Of a stretch of DNA of 64,000 nucleotides, positions 35,607 through 43,532 are shown piece by piece (position 1 is the stretch's first letter; each line of letters begins with the position of its first letter). A program made the translations under genes and the position numbers. The notes beneath the pieces were generated by a model, which searched no databases, had not been told where the DNA came from, and saw nothing but the letters and a program-made list of their open reading frames with translations. Source of the DNA: Azospirillum sp. (GTDB lineage: Bacteria > Pseudomonadota > Alphaproteobacteria > Azospirillales > Azospirillaceae); contig JAIXPD010000095.1 of the NCBI GenBank assembly GCA_027486405.1, positions 62,001 to 126,000 on the forward strand, read 5' to 3'.

Positions 35607-36074
35607 TCAGGCGGCGACGGCCATCCGGCCCTCGCGCGCGCGCATCAGCGCCCACACCGCCGACACGCCCAGCAGCTTCGACGCCAGGCTGGCGGCCCAC
35701 ACGCCGGGTTCCCACACCCCCAGCATGCCAAAGAACAGCGCGGTGTCCACCGGCACCGACAGGGCCGCGCTCAGCCACAGGCGATCGCGCAGCGGGCGCT
35801 TGGTGACGGTGAAGACCAGCCAGTCGATCAGTTCCGACACGGCGAAGGCGGCGACGCTGGCGGTGGCGACGAAGGGATCGGCCAGCAGATAGGACAGCAC
35901 CGTCCCGCCCAGCATGGCGGCGAGCGCCCAATGGCCGAAACGGACCTGCACCATGTCGCGCAGAACGAAAACCAGACCGACCCAGCAGGACCAGACGAGA
36001 TCCAGATGGGGAAACAGGCTGAAGGCGTAGTTGATGGCAAGGATGCTGCCGATGTAGGCGGAAAGCCAAATCAT
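35607..36074 (-). CDS. VUT-family (YhhQ/QueT-type) membrane transporter
   Basis: A 155-residue membrane protein with about five hydrophobic segments. The motifs LVFVLRDMVQVRFGHWAL and ASVAAFAVSELIDWLVFTVT match the VUT/YhhQ family, some of which import queuosine precursors. The acidic and aromatic residues of the E-L-x-D-W segment are typical of the family's substrate cavity. I start at MIWLSAYIG (36074); a longer frame from 36131 is open but has no family match. Whether it is a queuosine-precursor, vitamin or other transporter cannot be decided. Confidence 0.8.
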   Translation of the reverse strand: MIWLSAYIGSILAINYAFSLFPHLDLVWSCWVGLVFVLRDMVQVRFGHWALAAMLGGTVLSYLLADPFVATASVAAFAVSELIDWLVFTVTKRPLRDRLWLSAALSVPVDTALFFGMLGVWEPGVWAASLASKLLGVSAVWALMRAREGRMAVAA

Positions 36075-36274
36075 GTCCAAGATTCCCGGATGGGCGACCC
36101 GTGGCAATACGGGCGCGAATGACCGGGGCAAACCCGCGTGAATGCGAGCGCCCCGCGCGGTCCGGGATCTACCAGATTCATCCCCCCGAGAGAAGAGACC
36201 GCCGGTTGTTCCAGATCAGCGCCACCCGCAAGGCCGGGCGGGGCGGGCAGGGTGGCGGCCAGGGGAGGGCAAAC

Positions 36275-36334
36275 GCGCTTACGGCGACAGCGCTTACGGC
36301 GACAGCGCTTACGGTGACAGCGCTTACGGCGACA
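36275..36334. repeat. four 15-bp tandem repeats across the stop codon of the HD-domain gene
   Basis: Four head-to-tail copies of GCGCTTACGGCGACA (one has T for C) occupy 36275-36334. The copy nearest the gene contains its TAA stop in the reverse strand, and each further copy repeats that stop in the same frame, because 15 is a multiple of three. The unit also holds the palindrome AGCGCT at each junction. Confidence 0.85.
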
Positions 36335-38009
36335 CCGGGCGGCGTCCGAACAGGCCGCGCAGCTTGCGGCCCAGCAGCCCGCCCAGCACGCCGTTTCCAC
36401 CCCCGGTCTTGGGGAACCAATCGGGTTCGCTGGCGCGCAGGCGACGGACCACGGCCAGGAAGGCGTCGACCACGCGCGGGTCGAACTCCTCCCCCGCCTT
36501 GGCGGTGATCCAGTCGATGGCCTCGTCGATGGTCCAGGCCCCGCGATAGGGGCGTTCGGTGATGAGCGCGTCGAACACATCGGCCACGGCGGTGATGCGG
36601 GCGGCGATGGGGATGGCGTCGCCCGCCAATCCCTCGACATAGCCCGACCCGTCAAAGCGTTCGTGGTGGTAACGGGCGATCTCCGCCGCCATCGCCAGCA
36701 GCGAACGCCCGCGCAACGGGGCCGCCGCCGCGCTGAGGATGCGGTGGCCGACCTCGGTGTGGCGGCGCACCGCGACCAGATCGTTGCTGGCCAATTCGCC
36801 CGGCATGCCCAGCGTCTCTTCGGAAATGCTCAGCATCCCGACGTCGTGCAGGATGGCGGCCAAGCCGATGCGGTCCAGACAATCGGCGTCCAACTCGTCA
36901 CGGAACTGGCCACGGGCGTGCAATTCGCGCGCGGTGTCGCCGACCAGACGTTCGATGCGCTGCAAATGGCCGGGGGCGGCGTTGTCCTTGTATTCGGCCA
37001 AGGAGGCCATCGCCAGGACGGTGGCCTTTTGCGCGATGTTCAACTCTTCGAACAGCAGGGCGTTTTCAAAGGCGATGGCGCATTTGTTGCGGAACAGCTC
37101 CAGCAATTGCCATTCGCGGGCACCGCTGTCGCGCTGGCCTTCGACATAGATCATGCCGGTGATGCCGCCACGGGCGCGCAGGCGCAGGGCGCAGAAGCCG
37201 TCCTCGATGATGGTTTCGCTGCTGGGCGACAGCCGGGCCAGCGCCGCTTCGATGGCCGGTTCGCCCACGCTGGCCAGATCGGCGTCCTTCCAGGTGGCAA
37301 AGCGCCCGATGGAGGCGCGCACGCGGATCTTGCGGTCGCGCGGCTGGGTGTCGCCCTGCACGCACAACAGGGCGTGCCGCCCCATGCCCAACAGGCCGAC
37401 CACGCGGGGCAGGATGGCGGGGAACAGGGTGTCGGGTGTGCGCATCTCCAACAGGCCGGTGGTGGCCACCAGCATGCGGGCCAAATCCTTGCGCCCGGCG
37501 GCCAGCGCCTGAAGGCTGGCGAAGGCGCGGAGCTGCCCGGCGACGGCGGTGCGCAGGGCGCGCGGCGTCAGATCGGCCTTGGCCCGGCAATCGCTGACGT
37601 CGTGGGCGGCGAGCAGGGCGTCGTCGCCCACCGCGTCCGGCTGGTCGGTGCACAGGACGATGCGGGTGCGCTGGTTGCCCATGTCGGTGCGGATCTGGGC
37701 GATCAACGCCACCCCCTCCCGCCCGGCGTCGGCCCCGTCGCCCAGCATGGGGTCGAGCAGGATGACGGCGATGTCGGGATGGTCGTAGAGCGCCTGCCGG
37801 GCGTCGGCGGCGCTGTGGGCGGCGATCAGGCGCGGTGGAGCACCGTCCAGGGTCAGGGTGGCGAGCGCGTCGCTGGCCAGCGCCATCAGGGCCGGGGTGG
37901 CGTCCACGACCAGGATCGGGACGGACAGCGCCGCTTTTGCCAAGGCGGGTTTGGCTGCGGCGGGGTGGGCCGGGCCGGAATCGCCCGAGGGTGCAGAACG
38001 GTTCGGCAT
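36324..38009 (-). CDS. receiver-DUF3369-HD domain protein (HD-GYP-like phosphodiesterase family)
   Basis: A 561-residue protein. Residues about 30-160 form a receiver-like domain (VPILVVDATPAL; acceptor region AVILLDPMLGDG). Residues about 170-325 form a GAF-like DUF3369 domain, and the C-terminal third is an HD domain with AAILHDVGML (His-Asp), ARYHHERFDGSGY and ITAVADVFDALITERPYR. The GYP triad reads GYV here, so the protein is a variant of the HD-GYP class that degrades c-di-GMP; the metal ligands H and D look intact. It may oppose the diguanylate cyclase at 32191. The C-terminus is followed by a 15-bp tandem repeat carrying the stop codon. Confidence 0.87.
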   Translation of the reverse strand: MPNRSAPSGDSGPAHPAAAKPALAKAALSVPILVVDATPALMALASDALATLTLDGAPPRLIAAHSAADARQALYDHPDIAVILLDPMLGDGADAGREGVALIAQIRTDMGNQRTRIVLCTDQPDAVGDDALLAAHDVSDCRAKADLTPRALRTAVAGQLRAFASLQALAAGRKDLARMLVATTGLLEMRTPDTLFPAILPRVVGLLGMGRHALLCVQGDTQPRDRKIRVRASIGRFATWKDADLASVGEPAIEAALARLSPSSETIIEDGFCALRLRARGGITGMIYVEGQRDSGAREWQLLELFRNKCAIAFENALLFEELNIAQKATVLAMASLAEYKDNAAPGHLQRIERLVGDTARELHARGQFRDELDADCLDRIGLAAILHDVGMLSISEETLGMPGELASNDLVAVRRHTEVGHRILSAAAAPLRGRSLLAMAAEIARYHHERFDGSGYVEGLAGDAIPIAARITAVADVFDALITERPYRGAWTIDEAIDWITAKAGEEFDPRVVDAFLAVVRRLRASEPDWFPKTGGGNGVLGGLLGRKLRGLFGRRPVSP

Positions 38010-38121
38010 GGCGATCCCGGGGGGTTGTGTGTCAGCGTCGCCCGCTGCTGAAGGCTAACCGGGCTGCGCCGCCGCTTCAATCCTCATCGGTTTGGCCTGC
38101 GAACTTTCGCTTTGTCGGGCT

Positions 38122-38175
38122 GCCGTGTGGGGCCGCCGTGTGGGATTGCCGTGTGGGATTGCCCTGTGGCGCGCC
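38122..38175. repeat. short imperfect tandem repeats (13-14 bp unit)
   Basis: Consecutive units close to GCCGTGTGGGATT, four in all with base changes in the first and last, lie between the HD-domain gene promoter side and the rpsA terminator. No function is evident. Confidence 0.5.
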
Positions 38176-38180
38176 CAGCA

Positions 38181-38215
38181 AAAAGGCCGCTGTCCCGGAT
38201 GGGCAGCGGCCTTTT
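38181..38215 (-). terminator. Rho-independent terminator after rpsA
   Basis: On the reverse strand GGCCGCTGCCC and GGGACAGCGGCC form a stem with a short ATCC loop followed by a run of five T. It lies 85 bases after the rpsA stop, so it probably ends the aroA-cmk-rpsA transcript. Confidence 0.8.
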
Positions 38216-38299
38216 CGTCTCAAAACCCGGTGTGACGGGGTGGGGGCGATCCCGTCACGCCGCGCCCAGGCGCGGGGGACGGGATCACCCCCGATCCGA

Positions 38300-40006
38300 T
38301 CACTCGTCGTGCTGCTGCTTGCGCTTCAGCGCGGCGCCCAGGATGTCGCCCAGCGACGCACCCGAGTCGGACGAACCGTACTCGGCCATCGCCTGCTTCT
38401 CTTCTTCCATCTCGCGGGCCTTGATGGACAGCGAGATGCGGCGCGAACCACGGTCGATCTGCGTGACCTTGGCGTCGATCTTTTCGCCAACGGCGAAACG
38501 CTCGGGGCGCTGTTCGGAACGCTCGCGGGACAGGTCCGACTTGCGGATGAAGCCGGTGTAGCCCTCGCCAACGGACACTTCGATGCCGCCGTCCGTGACC
38601 TGGGTCACGGTGCAGGTGACGACTTCGTTCTTCTTCAGACCGGCGGTGGCGGCTTCGAACGGATCGTTCGCGAGCTGCTTGATGCCGAGGCTGATGCGCT
38701 CCTTCTCGACGTCGACGTCGAGGACCTTGACCTTGACGCGGTCGCCCTTCTTGTACTCGGCGATCGCCTCTTCACCCGACTTGTTCCAGTCGAGATCCGA
38801 CATGTGGACCATGCCGTCGATGTCGCCCGGCAGGCCAACGAACAGACCGAATTCGGTGATGTTCTTGACTTCGCCTTCCAGCTCGGTGCCAGCGCCGAAC
38901 TTGTCCGTGAAGGTTTCCCACGGGTTGTCCAGGCACTGCTTGAGGCCGAGGCTGATGCGGCGCTTCTGCGGATCGACGTCCAGGACCATGACTTCGACTT
39001 CTTGCGAGGTCGACACGATCTTGCCCGGATGGACGTTCTTCTTGGTCCAGGACATTTCGGACACGTGGACCAGGCCCTCGATCCCCGGCTCCAGCTCCAC
39101 GAAGGCGCCGTAGTCGGTGATGTTGGTGACGCGGCCCTTGAACTTGGCGCTGACCGGGTACTTGGCTTCGACGCCTTCCCACGGATCGGCTTCCAGCTGC
39201 TTCATGCCCAGGCTGATGCGCTGGGTTTCCGGGTTGAAGCGGATGACCTGGACCGTGACGGTCTGGCCGATCTGCAAGGCTTCCGACGGATGGTTGATGC
39301 GGCGCCACGCGATGTCGGTGACGTGCAGCAGGCCATCGACGCCACCCAGATCCACGAACGCGCCGTAGTCGGTGATGTTCTTGACCACACCCTGGAGAAT
39401 CTGGCCTTCCTTGAGGTTGGCCACCAGCTCCGAACGGGCCTCCGCACGGCTCTCTTCGAGCACGGCGCGGCGCGAGACAACGATGTTGCCGCGCGAACGG
39501 TCCATCTTGAGGATCTGGAAGGGCTGCGGCGTGCCCAGCAGCGGCGAGATGTCGCGGACCGGACGGATGTCGACTTGGCTGCCGGGCAGGAAGGCAACCG
39601 CGCCCGACAGGTCGACGGTGAAGCCGCCCTTGACGCGACCGAAGATGACGCCGGTGACGCGGCTCTGGTCGGTGAAGGACTTCTCCAACAGCGCCCAGGC
39701 TTCTTCGCGCTTGGCCTTCTCACGGCTCAGCATCGCTTCGCCGTTCTTGTCTTCCATGCGCTCCAGGTAGACTTCGACCGTGTCACCGGCCTTCAGCTCG
39801 GGAGCCTGCCCGGCGACGGCGAATTCCTTCAGCGCGACGCGGCCTTCCGACTTCAGACCGACGTCGATCGTGACCATGTCGTTCTCGACAGCGACCACGC
39901 GCCCCTTGACGACGGTGCCTTCCAGCGAGTCGGCGGCGCCGAGCGACTCTTCCAACAGAGCCGCAAAGCTTTCCTTTTCGACCGTCCGGGCCTGTGCTTG
40001 TGCCAT
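38300..40006 (-). CDS. rpsA: 30S ribosomal protein S1
   Basis: S1 binds mRNA on the small subunit and helps translation initiation. The 568-residue product carries six S1 (OB-fold) repeats, recognisable from the repeated pattern G-x-V-x-x-I-T-D-Y-G-A-F-V-D/E-L and the endings R-I-S-L-G-x-K-Q-L. The start at MAQAQARTVEKESFAALLEE is typical of alphaproteobacterial S1. It is the last gene of the aroA-cmk-rpsA order, which is conserved in many proteobacteria, and is followed by a strong terminator. Length and sequence are normal. Confidence 0.97.
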   Translation of the reverse strand: MAQAQARTVEKESFAALLEESLGAADSLEGTVVKGRVVAVENDMVTIDVGLKSEGRVALKEFAVAGQAPELKAGDTVEVYLERMEDKNGEAMLSREKAKREEAWALLEKSFTDQSRVTGVIFGRVKGGFTVDLSGAVAFLPGSQVDIRPVRDISPLLGTPQPFQILKMDRSRGNIVVSRRAVLEESRAEARSELVANLKEGQILQGVVKNITDYGAFVDLGGVDGLLHVTDIAWRRINHPSEALQIGQTVTVQVIRFNPETQRISLGMKQLEADPWEGVEAKYPVSAKFKGRVTNITDYGAFVELEPGIEGLVHVSEMSWTKKNVHPGKIVSTSQEVEVMVLDVDPQKRRISLGLKQCLDNPWETFTDKFGAGTELEGEVKNITEFGLFVGLPGDIDGMVHMSDLDWNKSGEEAIAEYKKGDRVKVKVLDVDVEKERISLGIKQLANDPFEAATAGLKKNEVVTCTVTQVTDGGIEVSVGEGYTGFIRKSDLSRERSEQRPERFAVGEKIDAKVTQIDRGSRRISLSIKAREMEEEKQAMAEYGSSDSGASLGDILGAALKRKQQHDE

Positions 40007-40175
40007 TGAAACTCCTAAAGGTGGCGCAAAAGCGGCTCCGCTTCGGCCATGCCCACGGCAAAATGGGCGCGACCCTCACAAAACCGCCGCGCCGGGCACC
40101 ACGCCCGGCGACTTGGGTTGATGGTTTTCCGTGGAGAGCGTTCGACCCGCCCGCCCCGCGACCCAAGCCCAGCGG

Positions 40176-40844
40176 TCAGGCCGCAGGCCGCAGTCCGGTT
40201 TTCGAGCCGATGTAAGCCACCGCCTGATCAAACACCTCGTCGGCGCTGAGAGCGGAAGTATCAAGCACAAAAGCGTCAACAGCCGGACGGAGCGGGGCCA
40301 CCGCTCTCTGGCTGTCACGCGCATCACGAGCCTTCATGTCCTCCAGGACGTCGGACGGTATAGCCGGAATCCCCCGAGTCCGCAACTCCTTGAGTCGCCG
40401 CTCGGCCCGCACCTCCAGGGAGGCGGTGACGAACAGCTTGGCGCTGGCGTCGGGGCACACCACAGTGCCGATGTCCCGCCCGTCCAGCACCGACCCCGGC
40501 GCGCCGCCGGGGGGGTGTTGGGTGAAGCGGCGCTGGAAATCCAGCAGGGCCGCCCGCACCTCCGGCACCGCCGCCACCTTGCTGGCGGCCTGCGCCGCCT
40601 CGTCGGTGCGCAGCTCCACCTCGCGCAGGATCGGGTGGTCGGGGGTCAGCGCCAAGGCCGCCTGGGCCGCCGCCGCGCTGTCGGCGGGATCCCCGCCCGC
40701 CCGCAGCACCGACAGGCCGACCGCGCGGTACAGCACCCCGGTGTCGAGATGGGCGAAACCGAAGGCGTCGGCGACGCGCTGCGACAATGTGCCCTTGCCG
40801 CTGGCCGCCGGGCCGTCGATGGCGACAACGATGGGGGTGGTCAT
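40176..40844 (-). CDS. cmk: cytidylate kinase
   Basis: Cmk phosphorylates CMP and dCMP. The 222-residue protein has the P-loop GPAASGKGT (about 11-19), the LDTGVLYRAVGL substrate-binding segment, the VLDGRDIGTVVCPDA motif and a lid with RAERRLKEL. It starts five bases after the aroA stop and is followed by rpsA, so it belongs to the aroA-cmk-rpsA operon. About 170 bases separate it from rpsA and may contain a second promoter for that highly expressed gene. Nothing unusual is seen. Confidence 0.96.
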   Translation of the reverse strand: MTTPIVVAIDGPAASGKGTLSQRVADAFGFAHLDTGVLYRAVGLSVLRAGGDPADSAAAAQAALALTPDHPILREVELRTDEAAQAASKVAAVPEVRAALLDFQRRFTQHPPGGAPGSVLDGRDIGTVVCPDASAKLFVTASLEVRAERRLKELRTRGIPAIPSDVLEDMKARDARDSQRAVAPLRPAVDAFVLDTSALSADEVFDQAVAYIGSKTGLRPAA

Positions 40845-40849
40845 GGTGG

Positions 40850-42187
40850 TCAGACCTCCGAAATCTTCGCACCCAGCCCGTTCATCAGATCGACAAAGCC
40901 GGGGAAGCTGGTTTCGATGAAGGCCCCATCATCGACCTGGATCGGTTCGGCCGAAGCGGTGCCGAGCACCAGGAAGCTCATGGCGATGCGGTGGTCCATC
41001 GCGGTGGCGATCAGCGCGCCGCCCTTGGGCGGTTCGCCGGTCCCGTGCACGGTCAGGCTGTCGTCGGCCCCGACCTCGCGCGACACGCCGCAGGCGGCCA
41101 GCCCGTCGGCGACCATGGCCAGACGGTCGCTTTCCTTCACCCGCAATTCCTTCAGCCCCAGCATCACCGTGGTCCCTTCCGCGCAGGCGGCGGCGGCGGC
41201 GAGCACCGGGTATTCGTCGATCATGCTGGGGGCGCGGTCGGCGGGCACCACCACGCCGCGCAGGCGGCTGTGCTTCACCCGCAGATCGGCCACCGGCTCC
41301 CCGGCTTCGTCGCGCTGGTTTTCAAAGGTGATGTCGGCCCCCATCTCGATCAGCGTGTCGTACAGGCCGGTGCGGCGGGGGTTCATGCCGACGTCCTTCA
41401 ACACGATCTCCGAGCCGGGGCGCAGCAGCGCGGCCACCAGCGGGAAGGCGGCGGAGCTGGGGTCGGCGGGCACATGGATGCTGCGCCCGGTCAATTCCGG
41501 TTGGCCGGTGACGGTGACGGCCAGCGCGCCATCCTCCTGCCGTTCGGTCGTCACCGTCGCGCCGAAATGGCGCAGCATGGTTTCGGTGTGGTCGCGGGTC
41601 GGCTCCGCCTCGATCACCGTGGTGGTGCCGGGGGTGTTCAGGCCGGCCAGCAGGATTGCGGATTTCACCTGGGCCGAAGCCACCGGCAGGCGGTAGGTGA
41701 TCGGCACCAGCTGATCGCTGCCGACCACGGTCAGCGGCAGGCGACCGCCGGACCGTCCGACGAAACGCGCCCCCATCTGTTCCAGCGGCTTGGTCACGCG
41801 CGCCATCGGGCGCTTGTTCAGCGAGGCGTCGCCGGTGAACACGCAGGTGATCGGGTGGGCGGCGACCAGCCCCATCAGCAGCCGCGCGGCGGTTCCGCTG
41901 TTGCCCATGTCCAGGACCTGGGCCGGTTCCTGCAACGCGCCCAGCCCGACGCCGCGCACGCGCCACACCCCATCGGAGTCGCGGTCGGCCTGCGCGCCGA
42001 GCAGCCGCATGGCGGCGGCGGTGTGCAGCACGTCTTCGCCTTCCAACAGGCCATGGATCACGGTTTCCCCGACGGCGATGGCCCCCAGCATCAGCGACCG
42101 GTGCGAGATCGACTTGTCGCCCGGCACGCGGACGGTGCCGACGAGCGGGCCGGAAAACGAGGAACGCAGCGGTTTGACCTGCGACAT
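40850..42187 (-). CDS. aroA: 3-phosphoshikimate 1-carboxyvinyltransferase (EPSP synthase)
   Basis: AroA joins shikimate-3-phosphate to phosphoenolpyruvate in the shikimate pathway. The 445-residue protein starts MSQVKPLRSSFSGPLVGTVR and shows VPGDKSISHRSLMLGAIA (substrate-binding Lys and Ser), LDMGNSGTAARLLMG, and LRVKESDRLAMVADGL. The G-S-A/G pattern around the PEP site suggests the class II variants common in alphaproteobacteria, in which an alanine replaces the glycine next to the PEP pocket, but the glyphosate-response class cannot be fixed by eye. An ATG nine codons upstream (42214) is less likely. Followed by cmk after five bases. Confidence 0.95.
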   Translation of the reverse strand: MSQVKPLRSSFSGPLVGTVRVPGDKSISHRSLMLGAIAVGETVIHGLLEGEDVLHTAAAMRLLGAQADRDSDGVWRVRGVGLGALQEPAQVLDMGNSGTAARLLMGLVAAHPITCVFTGDASLNKRPMARVTKPLEQMGARFVGRSGGRLPLTVVGSDQLVPITYRLPVASAQVKSAILLAGLNTPGTTTVIEAEPTRDHTETMLRHFGATVTTERQEDGALAVTVTGQPELTGRSIHVPADPSSAAFPLVAALLRPGSEIVLKDVGMNPRRTGLYDTLIEMGADITFENQRDEAGEPVADLRVKHSRLRGVVVPADRAPSMIDEYPVLAAAAACAEGTTVMLGLKELRVKESDRLAMVADGLAACGVSREVGADDSLTVHGTGEPPKGGALIATAMDHRIAMSFLVLGTASAEPIQVDDGAFIETSFPGFVDLMNGLGAKISEV

Positions 42188-42440
42188 GGGAAACCCTCGG
42201 GCATGAAGTGACATGGGCGAAGTGGTATGGGCGTGAAGCGATTGGCCGTGTACCTAGCACAGGCCCGCGTGCGACGCGAGCGCGGCGCGATTCGCGGTTC
42301 ACGGTGGATTTGGGCGCGGATTCGGGCATTGAAACCCCGCATGTGCGGCGCGTCGCAGGTTTTTTTTGACAAGCGCCGTGCCGCGTGGCAAAGGGCGCAA
42401 CTTGAGCTTTCCTGATTTTTTCTGTGACGGAGGACGTGGC

Positions 42441-42824
42441 GTGGCCAAACCCGAATGGGGCGTCAAGCGGATCTGCCCGAGCTGTGGCGCTCGCTATTAC
42501 GACATGCGCAAGGATCCGCCGGTCTGCCCGAGCTGCGGCGCGCAATTCGACCCCGAAGCGTTGCTGAAGTCCCGCAAGGCCCGCCCGGCCCCGGCGGACG
42601 ACACCAAGAAGGTGGTCGTCGTCGAGGAGGATGAGGTCGAGGTCGAGGACGCCGAAGCCGCCGAGCTGGCGGGCGTCGAGGACGATGTGTCGGTCGACGA
42701 CATCGACGACGCCGCCGACGCGGTCGAGGATGAGGACGACGTCCTGATCGAAGACACGTCCGAATTGGGCGAAGACGACATGGACGAGGTCGTGGTCGAC
42801 GGCGAGGACGAGGAGGAGCGCTGA
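42441..42824 (+). CDS. FYDLN-acid family protein (TIGR02300)
   Basis: A 127-residue protein from a GTG start at 42441 with a GGAGGACG ribosome-binding site. The N-terminus WGVKRICPSCGARYYDMRKD has the family's zinc-ribbon-like C-x2-C pairs (CPSCGARYYD and CPSCGAQFD), and the rest is a long tail made mostly of D, E, V and A. This matches the alphaproteobacterial FYDLN-acid proteins, whose role is unknown; here the name-giving segment reads YYDMR. It is divergent from aroA and precedes a tRNA-Ala gene. Confidence 0.9.
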   Translation: MAKPEWGVKRICPSCGARYYDMRKDPPVCPSCGAQFDPEALLKSRKARPAPADDTKKVVVVEEDEVEVEDAEAAELAGVEDDVSVDDIDDAADAVEDEDDVLIEDTSELGEDDMDEVVVDGEDEEER

Positions 42825-42880
42825 CGCGCGCCCGCCGGTGGCGGATGCCGAAAAAAAGCGATGCCCCTGGAATTTTCCTC

Positions 42881-42908
42881 TTGCATCGCCCGGCGTCCTG
42901 ACTATTAT
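42881..42908 (+). promoter_or_regulatory. promoter of the tRNA-Ala gene
   Basis: TTGCAT (42881-42886) and TATTAT (42903-42908) are separated by 16 bases and lie 47 bases before the tRNA. Both boxes are close to the sigma-70 consensus, unusually so for this high-GC sequence. Confidence 0.62.
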
Positions 42909-42955
42909 CCCGCTCCACCGACGCCGGTTGGAAACGACCGGCTCCCAGAGACAAA

Positions 42956-43031
<76 letters not shown>

Positions 43032-43037
43032 AATAAA

Positions 43038-43071
43038 AGCCAGCAACCCCAAAGGGTTGCTGGCTTTTTTC
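43038..43071 (+). terminator. Rho-independent terminator after tRNA-Ala
   Basis: AGCCAGCAACCC and GGGTTGCTGGCT form a perfect 12-bp stem around a CAAA loop, followed directly by a T-run, six bases after the tRNA end. Confidence 0.88.
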
Positions 43072-43532
43072 TTGCTCTGGATTGCTCCGTTTTCATCCAG
43101 TTTCAACCGAGTTTCATCAAGCGTCTTCGGGGAGCGGCTGTCGCGTCTGTGTGTGGCGACGTGCCCCGTCAATGGTGTTCACCACGCATCGTCTGGTTCT
43201 TCAACCGATTGGGTTGGTGTTGGGCGGCGTCATCCTTGGTTTTGTCTGTCGTCGTGTGGGCGATGGAAACAGACCCCCGCCCACAACATGGGCGCACCTC
43301 CGCGTGTTGGCCAAATCTTGAATCTCTTGCAGGCGCTCTCGCCACGTTTGAATCGCCTCTGAGGAGAATCATGAGGTGCATTCATTCCATACATATGGAT
43401 GAGAGAATTTTTCCTGCTTCAAGAGTTGATATTAATCAATGGACTCTCCAAAAAAGCAAAGCTATCGTCTGAAAAATCCGTTTTGGCGTTTGTGATCTCG
43501 GCAACAGGCGCTAAGGTTGTTCTGACGGGGCG
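43072..43532. other. gene-poor segment between tRNA-Ala and the membrane-protein pair
   Basis: About 460 bases with clearly lower GC than the surroundings, especially 43370-43500. Several short frames exist but none has a convincing start or family. It probably holds the promoter of the downstream pair. I see no integrase gene and no copy of the tRNA 3' end here. Confidence 0.5.

Noticed and set aside
43169..43381. Small reverse frame between tRNA-Ala and the membrane pair
   Set aside because: No ribosome-binding site, no homology and unlikely composition.
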